From Actinomycetes bacterium (GTDB lineage: Bacteria > Actinomycetota > Actinomycetes > Propionibacteriales > Propionibacteriaceae), in contig JAJYQH010000034.1 in the NCBI GenBank assembly GCA_021794705.1, positions 1 to 10,274 of the forward strand: a stretch of 10,274 bases of DNA. Reading direction: 5' to 3'. A program made the position numbers and the translations under genes. The notes under the pieces are model-generated. The model was not told where the DNA came from. It worked only from the letters and a program-made list of their open reading frames with translations, and did not search any database. How positions within the stretch are numbered: position 1 is the stretch's first letter; each line of letters opens with the position of its first letter. Shown piece after piece: positions 1-6,507 of the stretch.

Positions 1-626
1 ACCTCGCCGCGGACCCGGCCCTCGCCGCCCTGGTCGCCCGGGCCCCCGGACGCCGGGTGCCGCGCACCGTCGACCCCGCCGAGTTCGCCGTCCGCGCCGT
101 GCTCGGGCAGCAGGTGTCGACCGCCGCGGCCCGGACCCACGCGGGGAGGCTGGTCCGGCGCTTCGGGGAGCGCGTGACCGACCCGGCCGGCGGCCTCACC
201 CACCTGTTCCCCACGTCAGCCACCCTCGCCGGCCTGGGCCCCGGAGACCTCGCCATGCCGGCGTCCCGGGTGGCGACGCTCACGGCGCTCGCGAGGGCCC
301 TGGCCGACGGGACCCTCGACCTGTCGCCGGGGGCCGACTGGGCCGCCGCCCGCGCGGGGCTGGGCGCGATCGCCGGGGTCGGGCCCTGGACGGTCGAGAT
401 CGTCGCCATGCGGGCTCTCGGCGATCCCGACGCCTTCCCGGCGTCCGACCTCGGGGTCCGCCGCGCGCTCTCGGCGCTCGTGGACGAGCGGCCCGACCCG
501 TCGCGCTGGCGGCCCTGGCGCAGCTACGCCACCCAGTACCTGTGGGCCACCCTGCCCCACCCCATCAACGACCTGCCGACCGCCACCCACGTACGAGGAG
601 ACCGCGATGACCAGAGCGACCGTTGA
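1..626 (+). CDS. alkA: DNA-3-methyladenine glycosylase 2 (AlkA-type), C-terminal part; 5' end outside window
   Basis: Base-excision repair glycosylase that removes alkylated bases such as 3-methyladenine. The reading frame is open from base 3 with no upstream stop, so the gene begins before the window; the in-frame GTG at 57 lies within conserved sequence and is not the start. Visible family signatures are the PGRRVPRTVDPAEFAVRAVL segment followed by GQQVS, the helix-hairpin-helix segment GAIAGVGPWTVEIVAMRALG (about 366-425), and FPASDLGVRRAL, whose Asp (codon 447-449) is the expected catalytic aspartate of the HhH-GPD superfamily. The sequence style resembles actinobacterial Ada-AlkA fusions (as in Rv1317c), so an Ada Zn-binding/AraC-type half may lie upstream. 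That is inference, because it is not in view. It overlaps ogt by 20 bases, which indicates one transcript and a shared alkylation-repair role. Confidence 0.9.
   Translation, partial: LAADPALAALVARAPGRRVPRTVDPAEFAVRAVLGQQVSTAAARTHAGRLVRRFGERVTDPAGGLTHLFPTSATLAGLGPGDLAMPASRVATLTALARALADGTLDLSPGADWAAARAGLGAIAGVGPWTVEIVAMRALGDPDAFPASDLGVRRALSALVDERPDPSRWRPWRSYATQYLWATLPHPINDLPTATHVRGDRDDQSDR
595..600 (+). promoter_or_regulatory. Shine-Dalgarno site of ogt
   Basis: GAGGAG lies 6 bases before the ATG at 607, inside the last codons of the alkA-like gene. It fixes the ogt start and shows that ogt is translated from a leadered, probably alkA-cotranscribed message. Confidence 0.75.
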
Positions 627-1161
627 GCCGAGCACGAGGGGGCGCCGGCACCGCGTGGTCGGCTCGCCCGTCGGGCCGTTGACCCTCGTCGTGGACGGGT
701 CGGACCGGCTCGTCGGGCTCTACCTCGACGCGCAGCGGCACCGCCCGGCCGATGCGGAGTTCGGGGAGCCCGACGACACCGCCGCGGCCGAGGCGGCGCG
801 GCAGCTCGAGGAGTACTTCGACGGCCGCCGCGCCCGGTTCGAGCTCGACCTGGCTCCCCGCGGCACCGCCTTCCAGCAGCGGGTCTGGGAGGCGTTGGCC
901 CACATCCCGTCGGGCTCGACCATCACCTACGGCGAGCTGGCGGCGTCCCTGGGCCTGGCGCCCGGCGCGAGCAGGGCGGTCGGGGCGGCCGTCGGACGCA
1001 ACCCGATCGGCATCGTCGTCCCTTGTCATCGGGTGATCGGCCGCGACGGGACGCTCACCGGCTACGCGGGCGGCCTCGACCGCAAGCGCTGGTTGCTCGA
1101 GCACGAAGGCGCCCTCGGGGACGCCGACGGCGGCCAGCCCGCGCTGCCCAGCGCTCAATAA
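607..1161 (+). CDS. ogt: Methylated-DNA--[protein]-cysteine S-methyltransferase
   Basis: Suicide repair enzyme that moves the methyl group from O6-methylguanine (and O4-methylthymine) in DNA to its own cysteine. The 184-aa protein has the MGMT fold. A short ribonuclease-like N-terminal domain (about residues 16-80) precedes the DNA-binding domain, which has TAFQQRVWEAL, TYGELA and the ASRAVGAAVGRNP helix carrying the arginine finger. The active-site motif is VPCHRVIG with Cys140, followed by the conserved GYAGGLDRKRWLLEHE tail. Length is normal for Ogt. The start is ATG at 607 with GAGGAG 6 bases upstream, and it overlaps the alkA-like gene by 20 bases, so the two repair enzymes are probably coexpressed. 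The TAA stop is overlapped for 7 bases by the convergent GNAT gene. Confidence 0.96.
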   Translation: MTRATVEPSTRGRRHRVVGSPVGPLTLVVDGSDRLVGLYLDAQRHRPADAEFGEPDDTAAAEAARQLEEYFDGRRARFELDLAPRGTAFQQRVWEALAHIPSGSTITYGELAASLGLAPGASRAVGAAVGRNPIGIVVPCHRVIGRDGTLTGYAGGLDRKRWLLEHEGALGDADGGQPALPSAQ

Positions 1162-2045
1162 AGCACCGTGGCCAGTTCGCCCACGGTGCGGAACCCGACG
1201 CGCTCGTAGAGCCGTCGCGCGCGGGTGTTGTAGTCGTTGACGTACAGGCTCACCGTGGGCCAGCGGAGCCGGCACATCTCGACCACGGCGGCCATCGCCG
1301 GGATGGAGAGCCCCTTCCCCCGCAGGCCGGGTTTCAGCCAGACACCCTGCACCTGGCAGACGCTGCCGAGGGAGGAGCCCACGTCGCTCTTGAAGATCAC
1401 CTCGCCGCGCTCGTCGACGATGCCGAACGCCCGCCGCTGCTCGATGAGCGAGCGGACGTAGCGCGCGTAGCTTCCCGAGGCGTCGAGCGGGGTGACTCCG
1501 ACCTCTTCGGTGTACATCGCCACGGCGGCGCGGTAGTAGGCGTCGAAGTCGGCCATCGTCATCTGCCGCACCCGGGGGTCGGGGTCGCAACTGGCCGGCC
1601 GCTCGATGACCATGAGCGGCTGGTGCGGGCGGATGTCGCGGGCCTGCCCCCACGAGTCGCCCCACCGCTCGCTCAGCACGCCGTGCAGCAGCGCCACCTG
1701 GGTGGCGTTGCCCATGATCGCGGCCGCGCCCCGGCGGCGTCCGATGCGCTCGGCGAAGGCCGCGGCGATCGTCTGGTCGAGGCCGACCGGCACGACGTTG
1801 CTGCCGACGTGGCAGAGCGACACGAGGTTCTCCCCGCGTTCGTACCCCCAGATCGTGCAGCCCATCCGCACCGGGTCGAGCGCGAACGCGTCGATGCGGG
1901 CGGCGACGAAGAGGTTCTCGACCGGGTCGGTCGACAGCAGGCGGAGCGCCCGCTCACGATCGGCCTGGGCCAGCTGGCGGACCAGCGCCCCGGGCTCAGC
2001 CGACAGCGACGTCTGGCGTGCCGACCGCGTCCATATCGGCCGCAA
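1155..2045 (-). CDS. GNAT-family N-acetyltransferase with N-terminal DUF4081 domain
   Basis: Probable acetyl-CoA-dependent N-acetyltransferase; its substrate is unknown. The 296 residues divide into an N-terminal DUF4081-type region (about 20-140, with [13 protein letters not shown]) and a C-terminal GNAT fold (about 157-296). The acetyl-CoA-binding loop is PGLRGKGLS (residues 239-247), and the typical final strand-helix is [19 protein letters not shown]. It is the last gene of the dxr-rseP-ispG cluster, in the place held by Rv2867c in M. tuberculosis, so the neighbourhood is conserved, although no functional link to isoprenoid synthesis is evident. The start is a TTG at 2045 inside the end of ispG (50-base overlap), chosen because AGGAGG lies 9 bases upstream and no in-frame ATG occurs before residue 61. 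Its 3' end overlaps the convergent ogt by 7 bases, leaving no room for a terminator between them. Confidence 0.88.
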   Translation of the reverse strand: MRPIWTRSARQTSLSAEPGALVRQLAQADRERALRLLSTDPVENLFVAARIDAFALDPVRMGCTIWGYERGENLVSLCHVGSNVVPVGLDQTIAAAFAERIGRRRGAAAIMGNATQVALLHGVLSERWGDSWGQARDIRPHQPLMVIERPASCDPDPRVRQMTMADFDAYYRAAVAMYTEEVGVTPLDASGSYARYVRSLIEQRRAFGIVDERGEVIFKSDVGSSLGSVCQVQGVWLKPGLRGKGLSIPAMAAVVEMCRLRWPTVSLYVNDYNTRARRLYERVGFRTVGELATVLY

Positions 2046-3138
2046 GACGATTCGCCTCCTCGATGAGGGTCTGCACGATCTCCTCCTCGGGGACGGTCTT
2101 GACGACCTCGCCCTTGACGAAGATCTGGCCCTTGCCGTTGCCGGACGCCACCCCGAGGTCGGCCTCCCGGGCCTCCCCGGGACCGTTGACGACGCAGCCC
2201 ATCACCGCGACGCGCAGCGGGACGGTCATCCCTTCCAGTCCCTTGGTGACGTCCTCGGCGAGCTTGTACACGTCGACCTGGGCGCGACCGCAGGACGGGC
2301 AGGAGACGATCTCGAGGTGCCGGGGACGCAGGTTGAGCGACTCGAGGATCTTGATCCCGACCTTGACCTCCTCGACGGGCGGGGCGGACAGCGAGACGCG
2401 GATGGTGTCTCCGATGCCCTCCGACAGCAGGTGGCCGAACGCGACGGCGCTCTTGATGGTGCCCTGGAACGCGGGGCCGGCCTCGGTGACGCCGAGGTGC
2501 AGCGGGTAGTCGCACGCCTGCGAGAGCTTCTCGTAGGCGCGGATCATGACCACCGGGTCGTGGTGCTTGACCGAGATCTTGAAGTCGTAGAAGCCGACGT
2601 CCTCGAACAGCGAGGCCTCCCACAGGGCCGACTCGACGAGCGCGTCGGCGGTCGGAGCGCCGTGCTTCTGCAGCAGCCGCTTGTCGAGGGAGCCGGCGTT
2701 GACCCCGATGCGGATCGAGACGCCGGCGTCGGTGGCCGCCTTGGCGATCTCGGCGACCTTGTCGTCGAACTGGCGGATGTTGCCGGGGTTGACGCGGACG
2801 CCGGCGCACCCGGCGTCGATCGCGGCGAAGACGTACTTCGGCTGGAAGTGGATGTCGGCGATCACGGGGATCTGTGACTTCTTCGCGATGATCGGCAGCG
2901 CGTCGGCGTCGTCCTGGCTCGGGACGGCGACGCGGACGATGTCGCAGCCGGCCGCGGTGAGCTCCGCGATCTGCTGCAGGGTGGCGTTGATGTCGGTGGT
3001 TTTCGTGGTGCACATCGACTGGACCGAGATGGGGGCGTCCCCACCCACCTCGACCTTGCCGACCCGGATCTTGCGCGTCGGGCGACGCGGGGCGAGCGTC
3101 GGAGCCGGAAGTGAGGGCATTCCCAAACCAACAGTCAT
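1996..3138 (-). CDS. ispG: 4-hydroxy-3-methylbut-2-en-1-yl diphosphate synthase (flavodoxin)
   Basis: Sixth enzyme of the MEP pathway (GcpE): it reductively opens methylerythritol cyclodiphosphate to HMBPP in the cytoplasm, using a [4Fe-4S] cluster. From the ATG at 3138 the protein is 380 aa, normal for the two-domain bacterial form. An N-terminal TIM barrel (about 22-270) carries [31 protein letters not shown] and VRVNPGN. The C-terminal cluster domain carries CPSCGR (Cys280, Cys283) and [10 protein letters not shown] (Cys315, Glu322), giving the three cysteines plus glutamate that ligate the cluster. An in-frame TTG at 3165 is possible but less likely: ATG 3138 follows a TAGTCT box by 7 bases, which fits leaderless initiation, and no good Shine-Dalgarno sequence precedes either start. 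It lies 60 bases after rseP and overlaps the GNAT gene by 50 bases. Confidence 0.96.
   Translation of the reverse strand: MTVGLGMPSLPAPTLAPRRPTRKIRVGKVEVGGDAPISVQSMCTTKTTDINATLQQIAELTAAGCDIVRVAVPSQDDADALPIIAKKSQIPVIADIHFQPKYVFAAIDAGCAGVRVNPGNIRQFDDKVAEIAKAATDAGVSIRIGVNAGSLDKRLLQKHGAPTADALVESALWEASLFEDVGFYDFKISVKHHDPVVMIRAYEKLSQACDYPLHLGVTEAGPAFQGTIKSAVAFGHLLSEGIGDTIRVSLSAPPVEEVKVGIKILESLNLRPRHLEIVSCPSCGRAQVDVYKLAEDVTKGLEGMTVPLRVAVMGCVVNGPGEAREADLGVASGNGKGQIFVKGEVVKTVPEEEIVQTLIEEANRLAADMDAVGTPDVAVG
2055..2061 (-). promoter_or_regulatory. Strong Shine-Dalgarno site for the GNAT gene inside ispG
   Basis: On the minus strand GAGGAGG (2061 to 2055) lies 9 bases before the TTG at 2045. The same bases encode two glutamates near the C-terminus of IspG. 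A near-perfect anti-16S match at correct spacing is what supports the unusual TTG start of the acetyltransferase. Confidence 0.65.
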
Positions 3139-3145
3139 GGGTCCA

Positions 3146-3151
3146 AGACTA
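3146..3151 (-). promoter_or_regulatory. Putative -10 box of a leaderless ispG promoter
   Basis: TAGTCT on the minus strand is followed by 7 bases (TGGACCC) and then the ispG ATG at 3138. This matches the TANNNT plus 6-7 base spacing of leaderless actinobacterial genes. Only a weak -35 candidate (TGGGAC, 3174-3169, spacing 17) is visible. If real, ispG can be transcribed independently of dxr and rseP. Confidence 0.5.
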
Positions 3152-3198
3152 AGCCAGCCGGGCAATCCGTCCCACCGCGCCCGCGGCGGGGCGCCGGG

Positions 3199-4497
3199 TC
3201 AGCCGAGTTGCAGCGGGCTGACGATGTCGGCGACCACCAGCACGAGCCCGCTGATCAGCAGGAACCCGCCGACGACGTAGGCGACCGGCAGCATGCGGGC
3301 GGTGTCGACGTGGCCGGGGTCGGGACGGTGGAACACCCGGGCCGCGGCCCGCTTGAGCCCCTCGTAGAGCGCGCCGGCGATGTGGCCGCCGTCGAGCGGC
3401 AGCAGCGGGACGCAGTTGAGCAGGGCGACGAACAGGTTGACCGAGCCGAGCATGAGGAACCACGACGCCACCCGGTCGCCGAGACTGAGACCCGGCATCG
3501 TGGCGATCTCGCCGGCCACCTGGCTGGCGCCGACGATGCTGATCGGGCCGTTGGGGTTGCGCTGGTGGCCGGTGACCACGTCGGCGGCGACGTTCCACAC
3601 GGTCACGGGGAAGCGGGCGAGGGCGACGACGGACTGCTCGGTCATCGTCCACATCTGCTGCGCGGTACCGCCCAGGCCGGGGTGGACGAGCTGCTGCCCG
3701 GGCCCGACGCCGAGGAAGCCGGCCTCCACGGTGCGGCTGGGGTCGAGCCGGTCGGGAACGCCGGTCGTCATCGTGTGCACGGTCGGCAGGGTGACCCGGG
3801 AGCCGTTCCGGTCGACGACGATGACCGCCGCGTTCGACCGGTTGGCCCGGATGAGGTCGCTGAGCTGCGTCCAGCTCGTGAGCCGCTGTCCGTTGAACGA
3901 GACCAGGGTGTCGCCGGGGCGGATGCCGGCCAGCTTCGCCGGGCTGGCGGGGTCGGATGCCGTGCACGTGCGGTCGGTGCGGGCGGCGGGAATGACGCAC
4001 TGGCTCACCGACGTGACGGTGAGGGTCGGCTGGTAGCTGCCGAAGAGCTGGTTGACGCCGAGGAAGATGAGGAAGGCGAGCAGGAAGTTCATCGCCGGGC
4101 CGCCGAACATCACGATGATCTTCTGCCACGTCGGCTTCTCGTAGAACAACCGCCCGTGGTCGGCCGGCGTGATCGTCTCGTACTCGGCCTCGCGCGCCAT
4201 GGTGGCGAGCCGGGTGACGGGGCCGGCCGTCTCGACGGCGCCGGGGGGCGCGTCCGGGGCGGGCGGGTACATGCCGACGAGCCGGACGTAGCCGCCCAGC
4301 GGGATCGCCTTGACCCCGAACTCGAGCTCGCCGCGGCGTCGCGACCACAGGGTCTTGCCGAAGCCGATGAAGTACTGCGTGGTCTTGACGCCGAACAGCC
4401 TGGCCGGGATGAGGTGCCCGAGTTCGTGCAGCGCGATCGAGGCCATGAGCAGCGCGAAGAACAGCACCGCCGAGACGATGACGAGCAGCGTCGTCAT
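3199..4497 (-). CDS. rip1: RseP/Rip1-type site-2 intramembrane zinc metalloprotease (M50)
   Basis: Membrane protease that cuts transmembrane segments of substrates such as anti-sigma factors, releasing signals into the cytoplasm. The protein is 432 aa. The first membrane helix (about 4-23) runs into the zinc motif HELGH (His24, Glu25, His28). Next come a conserved membrane-reentrant region with GVKAIPLGGYVRLVGMYPP, the FGGPAMNF helix (131-138), a single PDZ domain (about 185-240, with AGIRPGDTLVSFNG), NLFVALLNCVPLLPLDGGH carrying the third zinc ligand Asp369, and a final helix near 410-425. The one-PDZ layout matches actinobacterial Rip1 (Rv2869c) rather than two-PDZ E. coli RseP. The start at ATG 4497 overlaps the dxr stop as ATGA, and GAGGGG precedes it by 8 bases, so it is translationally coupled to dxr. 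Its own substrates cannot be told from this window. Confidence 0.94.
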   Translation of the reverse strand: MTTLLVIVSAVLFFALLMASIALHELGHLIPARLFGVKTTQYFIGFGKTLWSRRRGELEFGVKAIPLGGYVRLVGMYPPAPDAPPGAVETAGPVTRLATMAREAEYETITPADHGRLFYEKPTWQKIIVMFGGPAMNFLLAFLIFLGVNQLFGSYQPTLTVTSVSQCVIPAARTDRTCTASDPASPAKLAGIRPGDTLVSFNGQRLTSWTQLSDLIRANRSNAAVIVVDRNGSRVTLPTVHTMTTGVPDRLDPSRTVEAGFLGVGPGQQLVHPGLGGTAQQMWTMTEQSVVALARFPVTVWNVAADVVTGHQRNPNGPISIVGASQVAGEIATMPGLSLGDRVASWFLMLGSVNLFVALLNCVPLLPLDGGHIAGALYEGLKRAAARVFHRPDPGHVDTARMLPVAYVVGGFLLISGLVLVVADIVSPLQLG

Positions 4498-5723
4498 GCG
4501 AAGACCCCCTCGGCGACGAGGTCGCGGGCCCGCGCGCGTCCCCAGGCGTCGGCTGCGAGCACGGCCTCCAGCGACAGGTCGTCGTCGCCGACGTGACCGT
4601 GCGGGCCGGCGTCCGACAGGTGCTCGTCGACCACCCGGGCGACGGTGTCGACGATGCCGAGGAAGCCGATCCGCCCGGCGCAGAAGGCGTCGACGCACTC
4701 CTCGTTGGCGGCGTTGAACACGGCCGGGGCGGTGCCTCCCGCGGTGCCGCAGCGCCGGGCGAGGTCGACGGCCGGGAACGCGTCCCGGTCGAGCGGCTCG
4801 AAGGTCCACGACTGGGCGGCGGTCCAGTCGACCGGACGGGCGGCGTCCGGCAGCCGCTCGGGCCAGCTGAGCCCGAGCGCGATCGGCAGGCGCATGTCGG
4901 GGGGCGAGCACTGGGCGATCGTCGAGCCGTCGTGGAACTCGACCATCGAGTGCACGATCGACTGGGGGTGCACGACCACCTCGATGTCGTCGAGGTCCAC
5001 CCCGTAGAGGAGTCCGGCCTCGAGCAGTTCGAGGCCCTTGTTCACCAGGGTGGAGGAGTTGATCGTGATGACCCGGCCCATCGACCAGGTCGGGTGCGCC
5101 ATCGCCTGCTCGGGGGTCACCGAGGCGAGCTCGTCGCGGCCGCGCCCCCGGAAGGGGCCGCCGGACGCGGTGAGGATGAGGCGGCGGACCTCGGACGCCC
5201 GACCGGCCCGCAGGGCCTGCGCGAACGCGGAGTGCTCGGAGTCGACCGCCACGATCTGCCCGGGCTTCGCGGCCCGGGTGACGAGGACGCCGCCGATGAC
5301 CAGCGACTCCTTGTTGGCGAGGGCGAGGGTGGTGCCGGCGTCCAGCGCCGCGAGGGTCGGGAGCAGGCCCGCGGACCCCGTGATGCCGTTGAGCACGACA
5401 TCGGCCGGCATCCGCGCCACCTCGGTGGCTTTGTCGGGGCCGATGAGCAGGCGCGGCAGGCGGAAGGCTCCCTCGGACCAGCCGCGGCGGCGCGCCTCGG
5501 CGTAGAGGGCGAACTGGAGGTCCTGGGCGCTGGTGGCGCGGGCGAGGGCGACGACGCGCGGCTCGACGTCGAGCACCTGCCGGGCGAGCAGTTCGACATT
5601 TCCGCCGCCGGCCGCCAGGGCGACGACGCGGAACTGGTCGCGACGCGACGAGATGACGTCGAGGGCCTGGGAACCGATCGACCCCGTGCTGCCGAGGATC
5701 ACCACGTCGCGCATGGACGCCAT
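4494..5723 (-). CDS. dxr: 1-deoxy-D-xylulose-5-phosphate reductoisomerase
   Basis: Second enzyme of the MEP pathway (IspC): it converts DXP to 2-C-methyl-D-erythritol 4-phosphate with NADPH and a divalent metal, in the cytoplasm; it is the fosmidomycin target of the family. From ATG 5723 the protein is 409 aa. The NADPH fold starts with VVILGSTGSIGSQALDVI (residues 7-24). Then come ANKES (136-140), the metal ligands in VDSEHSA (Asp161, Glu163) and in LELLEAG (Glu232), TASGGPFRGR, the HPQSIVHSMVEF dimer region and the C-terminal helical domain with FNAANEECVDAF. ATG 5714, three codons in, is an alternative start; 5723 is preferred because weak GGA and AGGA sequence lies before it. It heads the minus-strand cluster with rseP overlapping its stop, and it is divergent from dedA. 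Confidence 0.96.
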   Translation of the reverse strand: MASMRDVVILGSTGSIGSQALDVISSRRDQFRVVALAAGGGNVELLARQVLDVEPRVVALARATSAQDLQFALYAEARRRGWSEGAFRLPRLLIGPDKATEVARMPADVVLNGITGSAGLLPTLAALDAGTTLALANKESLVIGGVLVTRAAKPGQIVAVDSEHSAFAQALRAGRASEVRRLILTASGGPFRGRGRDELASVTPEQAMAHPTWSMGRVITINSSTLVNKGLELLEAGLLYGVDLDDIEVVVHPQSIVHSMVEFHDGSTIAQCSPPDMRLPIALGLSWPERLPDAARPVDWTAAQSWTFEPLDRDAFPAVDLARRCGTAGGTAPAVFNAANEECVDAFCAGRIGFLGIVDTVARVVDEHLSDAGPHGHVGDDDLSLEAVLAADAWGRARARDLVAEGVFA

Positions 5724-5761
5724 TGTTCCACGGGGTCCTGGGGCCGACCTGTGCGCCGCCA

Positions 5762-5778
5762 GGACGCCGGCGGCGTCC
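5762..5778. repeat. Perfect inverted repeat in the dxr/dedA divergent intergenic region
   Basis: GGACGCC, a 3-base centre, then GGCGTCC: 7-base arms with no mismatch, in the 82-base gap between the divergent dxr and dedA starts. It covers the position where a -35 element of the dedA promoter would be. It may be a regulator-binding dyad, but such GC-rich dyads also arise by chance in this base composition. Confidence 0.4.
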
Positions 5779-5793
5779 GATTGGGCCGTCACG

Positions 5794-5799
5794 TATGCT
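5794..5799 (+). promoter_or_regulatory. Putative -10 box of dedA
   Basis: TATGCT lies 6 bases (CGGCAT) before the GTG at 5806. This is the spacing of a leaderless start. Transcription from here would otherwise give a leader of about 21 bases to the GTG at 5827. No convincing -35 is visible at 17-18 bases. Confidence 0.5.
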
Positions 5800-5805
5800 C
5801 GGCAT

Positions 5806-6498
5806 GTGCAATTAGGGGTCGCCCACGTGCTTCTTCTGGGGCCCCAGTGGTTGAGCCCCGACTGGCTGCTGAACCACTTCGGCGACGCCATGATCTGGAT
5901 CAGCCTGGTCATCATCTTCATCGAGTGCGGGCTGTTCTTCCCGTTCCTGCCCGGCGACATCCTGCTGTTCTTCATCGGGCTGTTCATCAAGCGGGCGGAG
6001 GCCGGCCAGGTGGGCCTCAACCTCAACCTGTGGCTCGCCTGCCTCATCGTGAGCGTCGCCGCGTTCGCCGGCAATGTCGTCGGCTACGAGATCGGCCGGG
6101 GGCTGGGACGCCGGCTCTACCAGCGCGACGGGCGGATCATCAAACGCCGCCACCTCGACCAGACCCGGCAGTTCTTCGACCTCTACGGCAACCGCTCCCT
6201 GGTCATCGGCCGGTTCGTGCCGGTGGTGCGCACCTACGTGACGGTCGTCGCCGGCGTCACCCGGATGGGCCGGCACCGCTTCTGGACCTGGTCGGCGGTG
6301 GGTGCCGTCGCCTGGGCCACCGGGGTGACGCTCGTGGGCTACCTGCTCGGGAACATCACGTTCCTTCAGCAGAACATCGAGATCGCCCTGTTGCTCGTGG
6401 CCGTGGTCCCGTCCATCCCCATGCTGGTCGAGTGGTCGCGCGCCCGCAAGCAGCTGGCGGCCACCGCGGCGGCCGAGGAGACGGCACCCTCGGACTAG
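5806..6498 (+). CDS. DedA-family (SNARE-associated/VTT) inner membrane protein
   Basis: Polytopic cytoplasmic-membrane protein of PF09335. Members are implicated in undecaprenyl-phosphate or phospholipid flipping and in envelope homeostasis; the activity of this copy is unproven. From GTG 5806 it has 230 aa. The first hydrophobic segment leads into IECGLFFPFLPGDILLF, with the conserved acidic Glu40 and Asp51. A second segment follows (about 75-95) with GYEIGRGLGRR. The family signature GRFVPVVRTYVTVVAGVTRM holds Arg136, Pro139 and Arg142. Membrane spans follow at about 160-182 and 192-208, then a charged hydrophilic tail. GTG 5827 is a real alternative start: AGGGG lies 8 bases before it and the protein would then begin near the LGPQWLSP segment. 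It is divergent from dxr. Undecaprenyl carriers derive from the MEP pathway, so a loose thematic link exists, but it is inference only. Confidence 0.9.
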   Translation: MQLGVAHVLLLGPQWLSPDWLLNHFGDAMIWISLVIIFIECGLFFPFLPGDILLFFIGLFIKRAEAGQVGLNLNLWLACLIVSVAAFAGNVVGYEIGRGLGRRLYQRDGRIIKRRHLDQTRQFFDLYGNRSLVIGRFVPVVRTYVTVVAGVTRMGRHRFWTWSAVGAVAWATGVTLVGYLLGNITFLQQNIEIALLLVAVVPSIPMLVEWSRARKQLAATAAAEETAPSD

Positions 6499-6501
6499 GG
6501 T
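6496..6501 (+). promoter_or_regulatory. Putative -10 box of the serine hydrolase, overlapping the dedA stop
   Basis: TAGGGT begins at the TAG stop of dedA and is followed by 6 bases (TGATCC) and the ATG at 6508. No Shine-Dalgarno sequence precedes that ATG. The spacing fits a leaderless promoter, so the hydrolase-LOG pair may be expressed separately from dedA despite the 9-base gap. No -35 match is visible. Confidence 0.5.
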
Positions 6502-6507
6502 TGATCC

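Noticed and set aside
57..59. GTG at 57 as start of a 189-aa glycosylase
   Set aside because: Conserved AlkA sequence (DPALAALVARAPGRR) precedes it in frame, so the gene begins outside the window.
565..1665. Long minus-strand open frame across ogt
   Set aside because: Arginine/alanine/proline-rich translation with no family signature. It is a high-GC shadow of ogt and the GNAT gene, which both have clear motifs.
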